Shown: piece after piece, positions 26,443 through 38,915 of the stretch
How positions within the stretch are numbered: the stretch's first letter is position 1
Layout of the letters: each line of letters begins with the position of its first letter
Source of the DNA: Prunella strophiata
Taxonomy: Eukaryota; Chordata; Aves; Passeriformes; Prunellidae
NCBI GenBank assembly: GCA_036583965.1
Contig: JAZBQD010000015.1
Location: 20,110,310-20,174,309 of the forward strand
DNA length: 64,000 bases
Reading direction: 5' to 3'
Program-made: the position numbers and the translations under genes
Notes under the pieces: model-generated
What the model was told of the DNA's origin: nothing
Seen by the model: the letters and a program-made list of their open reading frames with translations, nothing else
Databases searched by the model: none

Positions 26443-29400
26443 AGTTAGAGATTTCCCAACATGTTCTAATTTTTGGGAGTCAGATAACTGAGCAGAGTGC
26501 CAAGGGAAGTTGTCTACTGCTTAGCTTTGCAGGTTTTGGGAAACAAGTAAAGTGCTATTGATAGGAATGGTTTGTATATAATTTATCCTGACCTGGTGCT
26601 TGTGGATGGACTAAACAGCTCCTTGAGCCCATTCCAGCCCTGTTTGCTGAGATTTCTGTCTTGTATAAGCTTCAGTGTAGGTCTGACCTAGCTGGAATGT
26701 TTTTACTGTTAAGCAAAACAAAAGGCTTGCAGATGTGAAAATCAAATTAAGTACTGTAAATGAAATCTCTAAGTAATTTTGCATGGCCTTTTCATATTGT
26801 ATTTATAATACATGAATGTTATTTTAGTTCACTGCATATAAATAACAAGTTGAGAATTGCTGTCCTTAATTGAAACCATCTCTATTGGCCTGTGAGAGAG
26901 ATTACCATTTTTAACAGACTCTTTGTGATCCACTGGGGTTATTGGAGGATTCCTTTGCATTGTTGCTAGGCAGCTTCCTTCATGCCAGCAGACAGATACT
27001 GCTGGGTATGTCATGGCTAATTAAAATTCTCTGTATTTCTGAGTATTCAGCAGCCCAGGTTTTCAGAGCTTGCTGCTCAGGATAAGGTCAATTTAATTGC
27101 TATGAAGACTGATGAGACAAAATAATAGCAATTGTTCCTGTTGTAAAATAATTTGCTGTTTACAGTCCCCTGAATTCTCAGGGTGAATGAAATAGCAAAT
27201 ATCTAAATATTTATTTGGGACTAAAGAGAATTGACCTGAACTATTTTGACATTAATTTTGTACAAAAGTAATTTCAAAAAATGAGCTATGACATTCAAAC
27301 ATTAGACTAATGAATAGAAGAATATTTAGCATGGAAGAATCAAAAATTTTAAAATATATGTAAATTATTTCATTTCTACAGTGCCATTTGCCACTAAAAA
27401 GCTGTTCTTAGTTATTACCAGCTCCACAATGGAGCTGGTAATAATTTTGAAGATTGGCCAGCAGACTAGGTAAAAGTGCCTCTGCAGAGTGAGCTGAGGG
27501 GGTTCACAGCAAGATAGATTAGTGCCAGGTGCTGAGCCAGTGCCAAGGCAGCAGCTGTGCCAGGGTGGCCCCCGGGCAGGGGATGCTGCTGGGCATCCTG
27601 CAGCTGTGGCACCAAACAGCACTGGAAGCTGCCCTGGGCAGGGACACAAGGGTTGAAAGCCTTGGGCAGCTTTCCTTCAGGTGACTCACACGGGTTGCCA
27701 GTGCATACAGTTAGCAAATATCAGAGAAGAGTCCTTGTGTGAGTTAAATGTGCACAGGAGCTGTTACAATTGCTTTGACCTCCGTTCAGCCTCAGGAGAG
27801 CATCAGGAACTTAACATTGCTGCAAAGAGGAATATAGGTCAAAGAGTAAATCTTCATTTAATCCCTAAGGAAGTTACCATTTAATAAAATTATTGAATGG
27901 CAGGCTGAAGTATGGGGATTATGGGAACCAAGGACACCTGATACAGATACAGAGATTTATTGGAGGGAATAGATTTAATAGGTGCTCGAATTTTCTTTTT
28001 TCTTTGGAGGGATTGTTTTTAATCTGGATCTACTTCAAGAAAATGAATAGACTGAAAGAAGCTTTAAACTGCTTCTGCATTTATGCAAGAATTAGATTTG
28101 TAGGGATCTTTGTGGAAACTTTTGAACTCTTTCTGGATGCCTTTTACATAAGGTAGGTGAATAGACTTACAAGGAAACTTTGAACAGACAACAGAAGCCT
28201 CCCCTTTCTTCTCTGCTTTAAAACCTTTTTTAACCAGAGTTGTTTCTTCTGTGCTCTATTCCTTCCTCCCTAAGTATATTGTATTTATTTTACCTGTTCA
28301 TGTAAAACACACTTTGAAGGAGACATGGGGGTTTTCCCAATTATATGGCAGTTGGTCTTTGTGCCTGGAACCCCTTTCAGGGGTGGAGGACTGGACTGCT
28401 GACCTTTCTCCCCTTGACAAAGGTGGTTTTTTTTTTTTTTAACTGTTGTGTCTGCCACTGGTCTCTGAGAGAAGGAAGTCCAATCTCTATTAAAACAAGA
28501 AATCTGTGCTCAAGCAGAGCTTGTTGGTTTCTTGGGAATCCCTGATGATTTTAAAAATAGAATTCATGTGAACTGGGTCTGTAGAGAAGTGTGCACTCAG
28601 TCCCAAGCCTGGACTGGCCATGACATGAGGACAACTTCAGCAGTGGCTGACACAAGGAAATTGAATGGGGTCAAGCTCATGATGGATACATGATGCCTAG
28701 CTGAGAAACAGGAATAGCCATAATCAGTGGAGCAAAGTGCATGTATCTTTTAGCCAAAAAAATGAGAACATCCTTGGTTGATCAGTGGTGTTTTGGAGGA
28801 GCCAAAGTGTGTATCAAGGCACTGTCAATGAGTTGCCTTGTCTCACCCCAGCACTGCTGTAAGTGAGCATGGTGTGTGGCAGTGCTCCTGCAACCCAGGG
28901 TGGAGCAATTTACCCTGGCAGCCACTGAATAATTTAGAAGCCATTGCATTTTTTAGGAGTGCAATTATATTGCTTGAGGGATGCTCTGACACCTTTAGGA
29001 TTTATACCAAGTGGCTGTGGTGGGTATGGCCTCTGCAGGCTCCTCTGCAAACTGTGGTAACAGTGCAGGAGCTGGCAGTGCTGGCAATGGGGACAAAGGA
29101 CAGGCTGGTTCAGAAAGCCTGGTCTCTTCTAGGGGGAGGTTTGGGCTATTTTCTGCACCACACTCTAGCTCATCACACATCCATAGGTGGGGGGATGAAG
29201 GGCAGAGGGAGTGGAAAAGGACAGTGGAAAAGGTCTCTGCTGGTTCAGGAATCTGTGTGTCTGTTGGATTGTCAGAAGTGCTGAGGATATCCAGCTCCTC
29301 TTGCCATGAAGGCACTGTACTTATACTCACTATTTTTAACATGTGAGGAAAAAGCATTTGTGCTTTTAATATGCTATTGTGTATGATGGCATATTCCACT

Positions 29401-32400
29401 TTCTGCATTCCTACAAACATATTTACCTCCACCAACACAGGTATTCAGCTTTGTGTTATTTCTTACTTTGCATTCTGCTTTTAACGACACCTATTGCTAC
29501 TTTCCCGTATTCCCCTTCTCCTCACATTCTTCCTCTTTCTCTCCTGTTGTTCCTAAAGAAATAAAAAGCAAACAACCTCATTTTTTGCTGGGATTATTGA
29601 CTCTGTATTCCTGCAAAACTCCTTTCTCAGCAGTGAGGCTGAGACCTGGGAGCTGGAGGATGGTTTCTTGATGTGCCGTCGCTAAGGCACTGGGGATTTT
29701 TTCATGCAGAAGGACTTTTAAAAATAAATGTATAAATCCTGTTAGTATTAAATTACTGCAGAAATGCTCTCTCAAGTTCATTTTAGGGCAGTCTCTGAAG
29801 ATCTAAATCTCCTTGCAGGGATCTTTCACATCCACTTAGCTGGGCAGTCTGTAATATTTTGGCACTGTAATGACTCCTCCGCATCCTCAGCACCGCACGC
29901 TGGGCACTTTCTCTTCAGAGGATGCTTCTGAAGGAGAGTTCTGTGGTACTGGCTTTCTCCAGCCTCTGAAGCCAGTCCCCAGAAATACCACTGACCTCAG
30001 AAGTGGGGCAGGCAGTGCTGGAACTGCCCTGGCAGTGCTCTCAGCATGCAGAGAAGGAGGAGGAAGATTAAGCAGCCCATCGCTGTCAGCCCAAACACAA
30101 CTTTGCCTAATTAGGTGGGTGAAATGGATCCAGTACTGCAGTCCTGTTACTGAAGGGGTGTTTGATGTCCCTAAAACCTCAGTAAGAGGCAAAAAGTAAC
30201 CTGATTATGTTAGGACATAATTTAATTACAAGAGGCATGCTGTCCAAAATCAAAGACTGGCAATTCTCAGTACATTTATTTAACATTAGGGTCTGTTTTA
30301 ACTTTCACTGTGGAGTGAAGGATGGGTTTAATTAACTTCCTGATTTCTTGTGTTAAAAGAAATTAGATTTTCTTAAACACTATGGGGAAGAAAAGGCTAT
30401 CATTTTATATATCTCCAGAGTGGTAAATTATTCACATGAATTTCATTTTAGTTAAAACAGATTTTGCCCAAATTGAATAACAGCTCTCATGTTATGCACT
30501 TGCCTGTGTTTGCAGGGATGCATCAGGTGGAGTTCTGTGCCCAAACTGAGCCTTACTTCTGCAGCCAGTCCCACGAAAGGCAGCACTCACCTGTCTGCTG
30601 ACAGCCACAGAGGAGCATGGGCTGCAGACCAGGGGCTTCCACACCAAGGGATCTCTGAGTGCAGCCCAAAGGCTCCTTCAGCCAGGGGGTCTGGACCCCC
30701 CTCTCAATGACAGCCCCAGGAGCATCCTTGGGTTTGATCTTTGTGGGGCAACAGCATGGCAAACAGCCTCAGCAAGTGAGCTTTCAAAAATTGCTCCATA
30801 ATATTTCTTTGCAATGGTATGTTCAAAATCAAACATCAGAACTCAGTTTTCTATAATTACCAGTTTCTATAATTAACCAGTTTATAGAGCTGTCATCACC
30901 ATGTCAAGACTGCTAAGAAATTAGTTTGGCTTTTATTTCTAAAATAAAAAGTCTTTTAAGGAGTAAAAGCCTTTCAAATATTTAAAAAGAAATAGAACAA
31001 TGCTGGGATTGAATGGGCTGCCAGTTGTTTTAATGACCTGATTTATCTTCAATTAAATACTGATAAGAATGAATACGCTCTGTCCAGATTTTGTATGAGT
31101 TAAATACATTTTTCTGCTTTAATTGTGCCTTTGCAGATACACAGTTGGAATATATTAATTACAGCCTTGTGGCATTATAACTGGTAAAGCAGAAGTCTGT
31201 GAATTTTCTACATTTAAACATGACTGAAATAACTGTTGTCCTATCATAAAACATGAGCACATTTCCTTTTATAGCTTGTTATTTATTATAATATTGTAAT
31301 TTTTATTTTATTTAGTTTTATTTTATCTATTTATATATTTATTATTCCACCTGTACGTGCACTTGGTGATAGCACCAGTGGGAGTGTGAATACTACAGAT
31401 AATAAATAATTCTCCACTGAATTGCTAGTTTTATTTATTTAAAAATACTAAATTTTTTGCCACATCAATGAACACTTTGATGAAGAGTTTTCTTCCTTAA
31501 TTTTTTTTTTTCTTGAATTTTGCTGAGAGGATCATATTATTTAGAATACTTTGCTCCATACTGAAAAACTTTACCTTGTTGAATTGTGTCAAACAGAAAA
31601 ACTCAACTCCCTGATGAAGTGAGGGTCATAATTTGAGTCTGATATGCCCCCTCATCTCTGTTATCTGTGCTCCTTGGTTGATGATGCCTCTCTCAGTAAT
31701 TATGCTGCTGATTTTCCCTCTCATTTTTCTTTTTAAAAGGCTAACACAGTGGTATTTACAGAACAATAACATTCCAGAAAAGATATCTTTGTGTAAAAAT
31801 GCAGCAGCTGGAGTTCCTTAGCTAGGGGTAGTCTACTGGTGGTACCAAGTGGTGGGATTTGTACCCACAAGAGTCAGAAACTCTCCAGATCCTTCATGAT
31901 AATGATGTGAGGACAAAGAAAAAAAAGTATCAGGAGAAAAAGAGAAAAATATGCTCATACCTAACTTACCTAACAAGTTCCTGAGTTAGACAAAAGCATT
32001 TGGGTGAGAAGGATTAGTGAGGTGGCAGCATGTGTGGAACAGTGATGGGGCTCTTTTCTGTTCTTCTTGCTCCACCTCCAGCCTGTTTCTTGCTGTGGTG
32101 TGCTTCTGCCTGACTCTGGGAAGGAAGGCACAGTGCCAGATTTGGAGGTGCTGATAATTCTCTCTATCACCCCTTACCCAAAATCAGGAGGACCACAGCC
32201 CCAGCATCGCTCACCCCTGTCCTCATGGGACCTCCAGAGCTTTGTCCTCCCTGCCCAGCTGGGAGCAGCACCCTTGTACTGCAGGGCCAGGAGAGCAGAG
32301 GGTCCTGAGCCTTCTCCTTCCCCTGTGCCTGCACACCAGAGCTGGGCTGGGCAGGAGGGGAGGAGCTGCTGCAGGGGGCAGCCACTGGTGCCCTCAGTCC

Positions 32401-32605
32401 CACTGCAGGGGCAGAGCTGGAGCACAGCTCTGTGCAGTTTGGCACCACATCTCCACAGACATCTCTCACCATGGTTCCTCTCTGTCAATAATTCCCACAC
32501 CAAGGGATGTGGAGGAGGATGGGTAGAGGTCAGGTTGCACAGCTGAGTTCTCAGAAATGTGAGTGGATAACACTACAGCAGAGAGGTCATACTGGTGCTA
32601 GCAGT
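26443..32605. other. Unique block, no gene recognised
   Basis: No exon or young mobile element was recognised in about 6.2 kb. It contains the perfect hairpin at 27410-27446, poly-T at 28427-28440 and at 31501-31511, AT-rich sequence at about 30780-31600 and a GC-richer patch at 32200-32450. The longest frames (159 codons at 32067-32546 +, 148 codons at 28838-29284 +) lie in GC-richer stretches and show no known domain. Confidence 0.6.
27410..27446. other. Perfect long hairpin, 3-base loop
   Basis: TTATTACCAGCTCCA (27412-27426) is exactly mirrored by TGGAGCTGGTAATAA (27430-27444) around a CAA loop. A G.T and an A-T pair extend the stem to 17. A perfect stem of this length with a 3-base loop is far beyond chance for a given site. 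No repeat family is evident around it. Confidence 0.9.
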
Positions 32606-33000
32606 GAATCACAGAATCATCAGTGCTGGAAGAGACCTTTGGGATCATCCAGTCCAGCTGTCCACCCAGCACTGTCACTGTAACCCCCAAACCCCATCAC
32701 CCAGAGCCAGATCCAGACACCTCTTCAACACCTCCAGGGGTGGTGACTCCACCATCAACCTGGGCAACCTATTCCAATGCCTGACTACCCTAACAGTGAA
32801 TTTTTTTTTTTCTAGTATCTAATCTGAATCTCCCCTGCCTCAATTTAGGGCCATTTTCTCCCATCCTCTCACTGCAGGCACAGTGGAAGAGCCACCTCAC
32901 TGCAACCTCCTTTCAGGGGGCTGTGGAGAGTGATGAAGTCCCCCTGAGACTCCTCTTCTCAAGACTAAACAAACTCAGCTCCCACAGCTGCTCCTCATAA
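32606..33000 (-). mobile_element. CR1 LINE 3' end, minus strand
   Basis: The plus strand starts with GAATCACAGAATCAT, the reverse complement of the CR1 tail. It continues with 'gggatcatccagtccagc' wording, then 'cctattccaatgcctgac' wording near 32768-32785, 'ctgaatctcccctgcctc' near 32824-32841, and 'aaactcagctcccacagctg' near 32970-32989. This is the 3' untranslated part of CR1 in reverse. A T-rich insertion sits at about 32802-32812. No coding capacity remains. Confidence 0.92.
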
Positions 33001-35500
33001 TGTTTCTAATTATTTATCTTGCTGATTTTTGTCACTACATCTTACATCACAATCCATGGAGGTGCCTGACTTAAAAACAGACTTTAATACGCTACCAGAA
33101 ATTTTTTCCATGAAAAGGAGAGATCTGTAGAGAGATGCTTTAAGAAGGAAGCAGCCAAGGAGTATAGCAAGGAGGTGAAGGGGAGGGCAGGGGGAACTGA
33201 ATGGAACAGAGGAGCTAAGAAGGGGCAGAAAAATAGTTGTAGTGCTGTAGAAGTCATGGCATGTGTCTGTTGCTGAAAATTGCAGTGATGCTGCTTCAAT
33301 GCCCAAAGAAAGTGAGGCTATGAACCACAGATTCTGAGTTTGGTTATCCTGTAGTCAAGGGCTCCAATATAATTCCTGCAAGCAAAGCTCCTTAAGAGAA
33401 AGTAATTAAAGTGAGGAAATGAGAGAGCTTAAAGTAATGTGTCAGTACAAGGAGATATTTTAAGAAAATGTTTCATTAAGGGACTTCTCTTTATAATGTA
33501 AACAAGGCATTTTCCCATCACAAATGCATCTTTGCAAATGTACCAAAAGCAGTCTGTTAAAGCACCAGTGCATGCTCCCATTTCCTTGACTCTGTCAGGA
33601 GGGTGATTTAAGAAGGCACCTGGTAAGAGGAGGGCTGCACTGAGTGTTTGAGTGGATGAGCCCAGGCAGATGATTCCCATCATGAGCTGCTGGGCTCACT
33701 GTGTGCCTCAGGCCAGGTGTCCTGGGAGCAGTGCCTGCCACCCTGGGCCCCAGCCCCTGCATCCCTGCATGAGCTTTTTGCAGCTTGACTAGGGCTGGCT
33801 TTTCACAATTACCCTGAAATTTCAGCTGCTGGATGCCAGACAACATGGTCTCTTTTTTCAGAAATGCAGATCCTCTGTGACTGTGATTCATAGTGTCAAG
33901 AATAGCCATTAAATCTGGAGTTTCCACTAAACTGAAATCCAGCTGAAGAGCTGTGGATGGGTTTCACAGCCTTGAAGGTTAATATTGGTCTTTTAAGATT
34001 GATTCCTGGAATTGCAGCCATTTAAATAAAAATATATTACATATGAAAAACCCCACACCAAAACCACAACGTTATCAGAAATAATCATCATTTTTTTCTG
34101 CACTTCAGCTGCTTCCCTGGTACCACAGCCTGCTTTGGGTTTCTGTTGCAGCTTTATTTGTCAATGTTTGTTTGCTGCCTCCCAATACTTATGAGAAAAA
34201 TGCCTTGTTAACAATGAAAGCAGTAACAGTGGAGTTATTTGCTGTTCAAATGTCCCAAAACACTCTGCCAAACAATAAGTAGGAAATAATTTAATTACCA
34301 ACTCAAACCAATTGCTTCAGCCTACAGGAAGATTTTTTATTTCTTGTTATGTAGAGTTTCTTTCTCATGGGTCTTGTTACTGGATACCATTAAACAGAAA
34401 TTGGTAGTGAGGTCCCAGATTGTCTTTAACCAGGATGTTATATCCCATTTGATCTGAGTAATTAGATGCTGCTGGGCTAAACTTCCTGATGCAGTTTCAA
34501 TGGAATACTGCTTTCCTTATGCCTAACCCTGATTTATCATAAAGTGTCAGGGATGATACTCATTGGCAGGATGAATGTGGTAGGAGGAAGACAGATTTCT
34601 TATCTAATAAGGCCTAATGTGGTACATGAATTTTAAAAAGCTAGCAGATTACAGCATGTTAGTTTAGAAAAATGCTTGTGATCCTTAGAGTGATCCTCCC
34701 ATAAGAAGAGAGCAACAGGAAATATGTTAAGATGACAGGTACTTTTTCAACAAGTAAATAAACTGATTGAAGTAGGTCACTTATGCAAGGAAAGAATTAG
34801 ACTTTGGGAACACTTCTTTTCCTAATTGTCACTTGTGTAATGATATGGAATGAGTGCATCTTTTAAAAAATGCATGGGGTTTAAGACTTGCTCCAATCTT
34901 ACATGTGTTCCTAATAGAAGACTCTCTGGTTATGTGAGCTCTCCCACGTGCAATTCTTCCTGAAGAATATTTGTTTCTACCATCTTCCCAGGTTTTTTTT
35001 CTTTATTTTGCTTATTATTAATATGCTAGTGATTGGATTAAACAAACCTGAGGGGAACAATCTGCTGCTGTTAGATACAGAAACATGGCTAGAGGTGTCT
35101 GTAGTAGTTATTTTGCATACAGTTACCATGGAGACTTATCTATGTGTTTTAATTTGGTGGGATTGGTGTATGAATTTTAAGATTTTCTGGAGGCTTGTCT
35201 GGACACAGGCAAGGCCAAGGGCTGGGCTGGGCCCAAAGCAGATGGGATGCTGAGCCTGTGGGCCCAGGCCAGTGAGGGACCCAGGCAGGGGAGTGGCATG
35301 GCTCGGGCTGAGTGCCCGTGGTGCAGCTCCCAGGCAGGGAGTGGAATTCCAGGGGGTCATTCAGCCTCTTGTCATGCACCTCTTTCCCCAGAGCTGACCC
35401 CTGGTTACAGATGCACCACAGCAGAGCTGTCCATGATCACAGGCTCATTTTGGGCAGAGGACATGGCTGCAGAGCCCTGTCTCTGGTTTTGCTTGTGGAG
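33001..35500. other. Unique sequence up to an LTR pair
   Basis: No gene was recognised. GC rises from about 35190 to 35500, just before the first LTR. That 300-bp segment has no recognised family and could be old retroviral or host sequence. The longest frame (139 codons, 35247-35666 +) runs into the LTR and is not a credible gene. Confidence 0.55.
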
Positions 35501-36082
35501 TGTCAGAACCCAGAACATCCCTCTGGCTGCCCTGGATGGCTCCAGCCCCTGGCAGGGGGCTCAGAGACCTTGGCACAGAGCCCAAGACCCCTGTGCCTTT
35601 GATTTTGAGCCATGGAAAAAATTAACAACCTTATATGAAGAGTTACAAGCCACAAAAATTAAGTAGAGTAATAATAGGTTTATCACAGGGTGAAAAAGTA
35701 GAATTTTGGGGTTTTTTAGAATGAGGGTTCAGGGGTCAAGATGGAGGAATTTGGGCGTGTTGTGTCCTTCTTTCTCCTTCTTCACAGCCTCCATCTTCTG
35801 GGTGATGGTGGCACTTCTGGATTGGTTTAGAGTAGAGTTGGACTGTGTAACATGGGTGATAGGTATTGGAAAATAACTGTAAATAATGTACAGGTAGTTT
35901 TTAGTATAAAAAGACAACACTGCCCCAGAGGTGGGCAGTGCACGGTGGACTGACCTGCTGAACAGATCTCTGCTGGTCAGGGAAAGAATGTAACAGATAA
36001 GGAAAAATAAACAACCTTGGAGACTGCAAATGAAGAGTCCTGACTCCTTCTTTGGTGCTCGGGCTGGGACACAGAGACTTTC
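35501..36082 (+). mobile_element. Endogenous-retrovirus LTR plus start of leader, plus orientation
   Basis: It begins TGTCAGAACCC at 35501. A TATA box TATAAAAAG (35905-35913) and poly(A) signal AATAAA (36006-36011) define U3-R-U5 order on the plus strand. A primer-binding-site-like TTTGGTGCTCGGGCTGGGAC lies at 36051-36070, so the LTR proper may end near 36048 and the rest be leader. It is strongly similar over its whole length to the reverse copy at 36585-37167. Weaker leader similarity continues to about 36125. No intact gag, pol or env frame follows. Confidence 0.88.
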
Positions 36083-36584
36083 CAACGCACATCTGGGTCT
36101 CTCGAGAACACAGGAGAGACCAGGACAGTGGAGGAGCTGAAAGCAGGACATGCTGCCAGCAGACACTCCTGCACCCCCAGGCTCTGCTTGAGTGAAAGCT
36201 GACCATCCTTCCCTCTCCCCTCTGGGAAAAGAGATATCTTTTGCCCTATACAAGCTGAAAAAACAAAAGTAAGACAAAATCTGAGATTTGGAAACAGTCA
36301 TCTGGTGGGTACCCTGTTGGAAGGGATCAGGGATAGGTATGGATGTAGCTGGATTTCTTGGGAGGGAAATATCTGGCTTGAAAGGGAGAAGAAAAGGAAG
36401 AAAAGCCATGGTCAGGAAAGTGTAATTGAACTGGCTGCCAAGGAAAAAGGCAGTGAGTCCTTGGAGGATTTACCTGAAGCTCCTGGGCAACTGATGAGGA
36501 TGGTGAAGGATGGTGCTTCCAGGACAGGTCCAGGTGGGTCTTTGTCAGAGGTCTCTCAGGAGCTCGAGATGACCCCGATCAGTG
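36083..36584. other. Spacer between two facing LTRs
   Basis: About 500 bp. Its two ends look like short leader remnants of the flanking elements: GGTCTCTCGAG near 36086-36105, and its mirror with CTCGAGATGACC near 36562-36575. The middle carries a plus frame (36305-36691) rich in Lys and Glu that I cannot assign; a degraded gag start is possible but unsupported. Confidence 0.5.
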
Positions 36585-37167
36585 AGAAAGTCTCTGTGTT
36601 CTGGCCTGAGAACCAAAGGAGGAGTCAGGAGTCTTCTTGTGCAGTTTTCAAGGTTGTTTATTATTTTTTATCTAACAAATTTTCCCCCTGACCAGCTGAG
36701 ATCTGTTCAGCAGGTCAGTCCACCGTGCACTGCCCACCTCTGGGGCAGTGTTGTCTTTTTATACTAAAAACTACCTGTACATTATTTACAGTTATTTTCC
36801 AATACCTATCACCCATGTTACACAGTCCAACTCTACTCTAAGCCAATCCAGAAGTGCCACCATCACCCAGAAGATGGAGGCTGTGAAGAAGGAGAAAGAA
36901 GGACAGAACACACCCAAATTCCTCCATCTTGACCCCTGAACCCTCATTCTAAAAAACCCCAAAATTCTACTTTTTCACCCTGTGATAAACTTATTATTAC
37001 TCTATTTGATTTTTGTGGCTTGTAACTCTTCATATAAGGTTGGTAATTTTTTCCATGGCTCAAAATCAAAGGCACAGGGGTCTTGGGCTCTGTGCCAGGG
37101 TCTCTGAGCCCCCTGCCAGGGGCTCAAACCATCCAGGGCAGCCAGAGGGATGTCCTGGGTTCTGACA
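36585..37167 (-). mobile_element. Endogenous-retrovirus LTR plus start of leader, minus orientation
   Basis: This is the reverse complement of the 35501 LTR: its 5' end TGTCAGAACCC is at 37167 reading left. The TATA box is near 36753-36763 in reverse, and the poly(A) signal reads TTTATT at 36658-36663. By eye only scattered substitutions separate the two copies (roughly one in twenty), so both are relatively young. The flank beyond 37167 (AGTTCC) does not match the flank left of 35501, so I see no shared target duplication. Opposite orientation rules out a simple provirus. Confidence 0.88.
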
Positions 37168-38915
37168 AGTTCCTTCAAAAGAAGGAGTGAAGCAATTCAA
37201 ACAGAAGCAAAGGTGATTTGTGGCTGGATGCAAGACCTGTGTGACAGTCTGATGCCACAGGCTTCTGGAGGACATGAACTGCAGATTTGGCTGCCTGTGA
37301 GGGGGTTGTGCTGTCCAGAGGTACAGCTGCCACACGCAGGGCTGTCACTGCAGCTGGGCTGGGAGGACCAGTCTTTGCAAAAGGGCAAGTGAGAAATAAA
37401 TAGTCTGTGTTCAGGCACACAGGGGACCTTCCTGAAATGAAAGAAAGAGTGCAAGTTGTTTCAGGACCTGAGCATTTTGGTAAATGATGGATTTATTATT
37501 TTGCAGCTGCTGCCTTCCACCTCACCCAACAAAACCCAAGAACCTACCAGCTGGAAAATATAATTCCTTTCCAATTTGTAGAGAAATTCTTCCCCCTTGT
37601 TTTTTAGTAGAAGGGAAACCTGAAAGATTACTTTAGACTGGTTTTAAGTACATCACTCAGTCAAAAATTAAAATTCTTTTTCCCACACCGTAATTTAGAA
37701 GTAAAATTTTAAGTGAAAATTGCCATTTTGAATGAAGTCAGGTCAACTTTATAATTAACAAAATGAGACATTACATCCTAAAAATTACACGTTCTGATGC
37801 TCAGTCTCTTGGGGTAACTGATTCTTGGTTTTTTTTCTCTTCTACCCTCAATTCCCTTTGCAGCTGTATTTAATGAAACTTTTCTACATGCTCCAACTGT
37901 ACTGTAACAGATCAGTCTTTTGAGTGCCCAAATAGTGAAGTGTTACTGATATCATATGACAAAGGTATCTTTGTTTCTCATTTTTTACTGATCACAGAGG
38001 ACAAAACAACTAGAATTCCTAAAATTGGGCAAATTTTATTCTTGCTTATGACCAGGTGTGTAGGTACTCTGTATATGCATTGCTTAAATTATATTTAAAT
38101 CTCAGTTTTTAAAACTGTCCTTTGGTCTCTGTCTTTAATAGATAAGGAGGGGAAAAGTCAGGTGAAGGATTAGTGTGAAAGTCCATCAAGAAGAAGTGAA
38201 GAGCCATAAAAATTATTTTCCAAGTAAAATTAGAGAGAATTTAGCAGTAGGGCAGTGCCACAATAGTTTGGCATTATATAAAAAAAATACAGAATAAATA
38301 AATAAACCAGCTAAAACAGGAAGACTGATAATGAATGATTCTGTGACTTACTAGGAGATATTTTTGATAAACAAAATCAGTAGTCCATCCACATTAGACT
38401 TAATTATTTATTAACAGGAAAGAATGGGTTTGTAGTTGAGTTTCATGATCTGAGGTTAATTATTTAATCTTTCTGTGTCCCATATAGTCCCTTTGGGCTC
38501 AAGAGAGATTTCATAAAAAATTTATAATGTCTATGATAGTGATAATATTTACCTGCTTTGAAGAAATGCTTTAAAACTGGATTAACCATTTTGTAAATAG
38601 ATTTAAAACTATTGGGGAAGATGGATTCTGATCAGTTCTGGAAATCTCACTATTGACTTAACGAGATCTTAGGGCTTCAATTTTGAGGAAGTTTTTTTTC
38701 CAGGGAACATTGAGCTGGGCACTTTTAATCCTTAGTCTGAATTTGTGAGCATCTCCTAAATACTGTTACACTCACTATGAAGTTGTTATCTGCTTCCCAC
38801 CTTTAAATTCACTTCAGAAAATGCCTCAAGACAAAAGATAGGAAAATGGTGAAGAAGGATGATGTGAATTCATCACATCTACAAAAAGCAAAAAACATAC
38901 TAGTAAATAGTATGC
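37168..38915. other. Unique AT-rich sequence, no gene recognised
   Basis: The first 220 bp after the LTR are GC-richer, the rest AT-rich. No exon, promoter or known repeat was recognised. It leads directly into the minisatellite at 38916. Confidence 0.6.

Noticed and set aside
35729..36939. Open frames shared between the two LTRs (for example 226 codons at 35729-36409 -)
   Set aside because: They are LTR U3/R sequence read as protein; similarity between copies reflects LTR homology, not a gene.
35501..37167. Complete provirus
   Set aside because: The LTRs are in opposite orientation and only about 500 bp lies between them, with no recognisable gag, pol or env.
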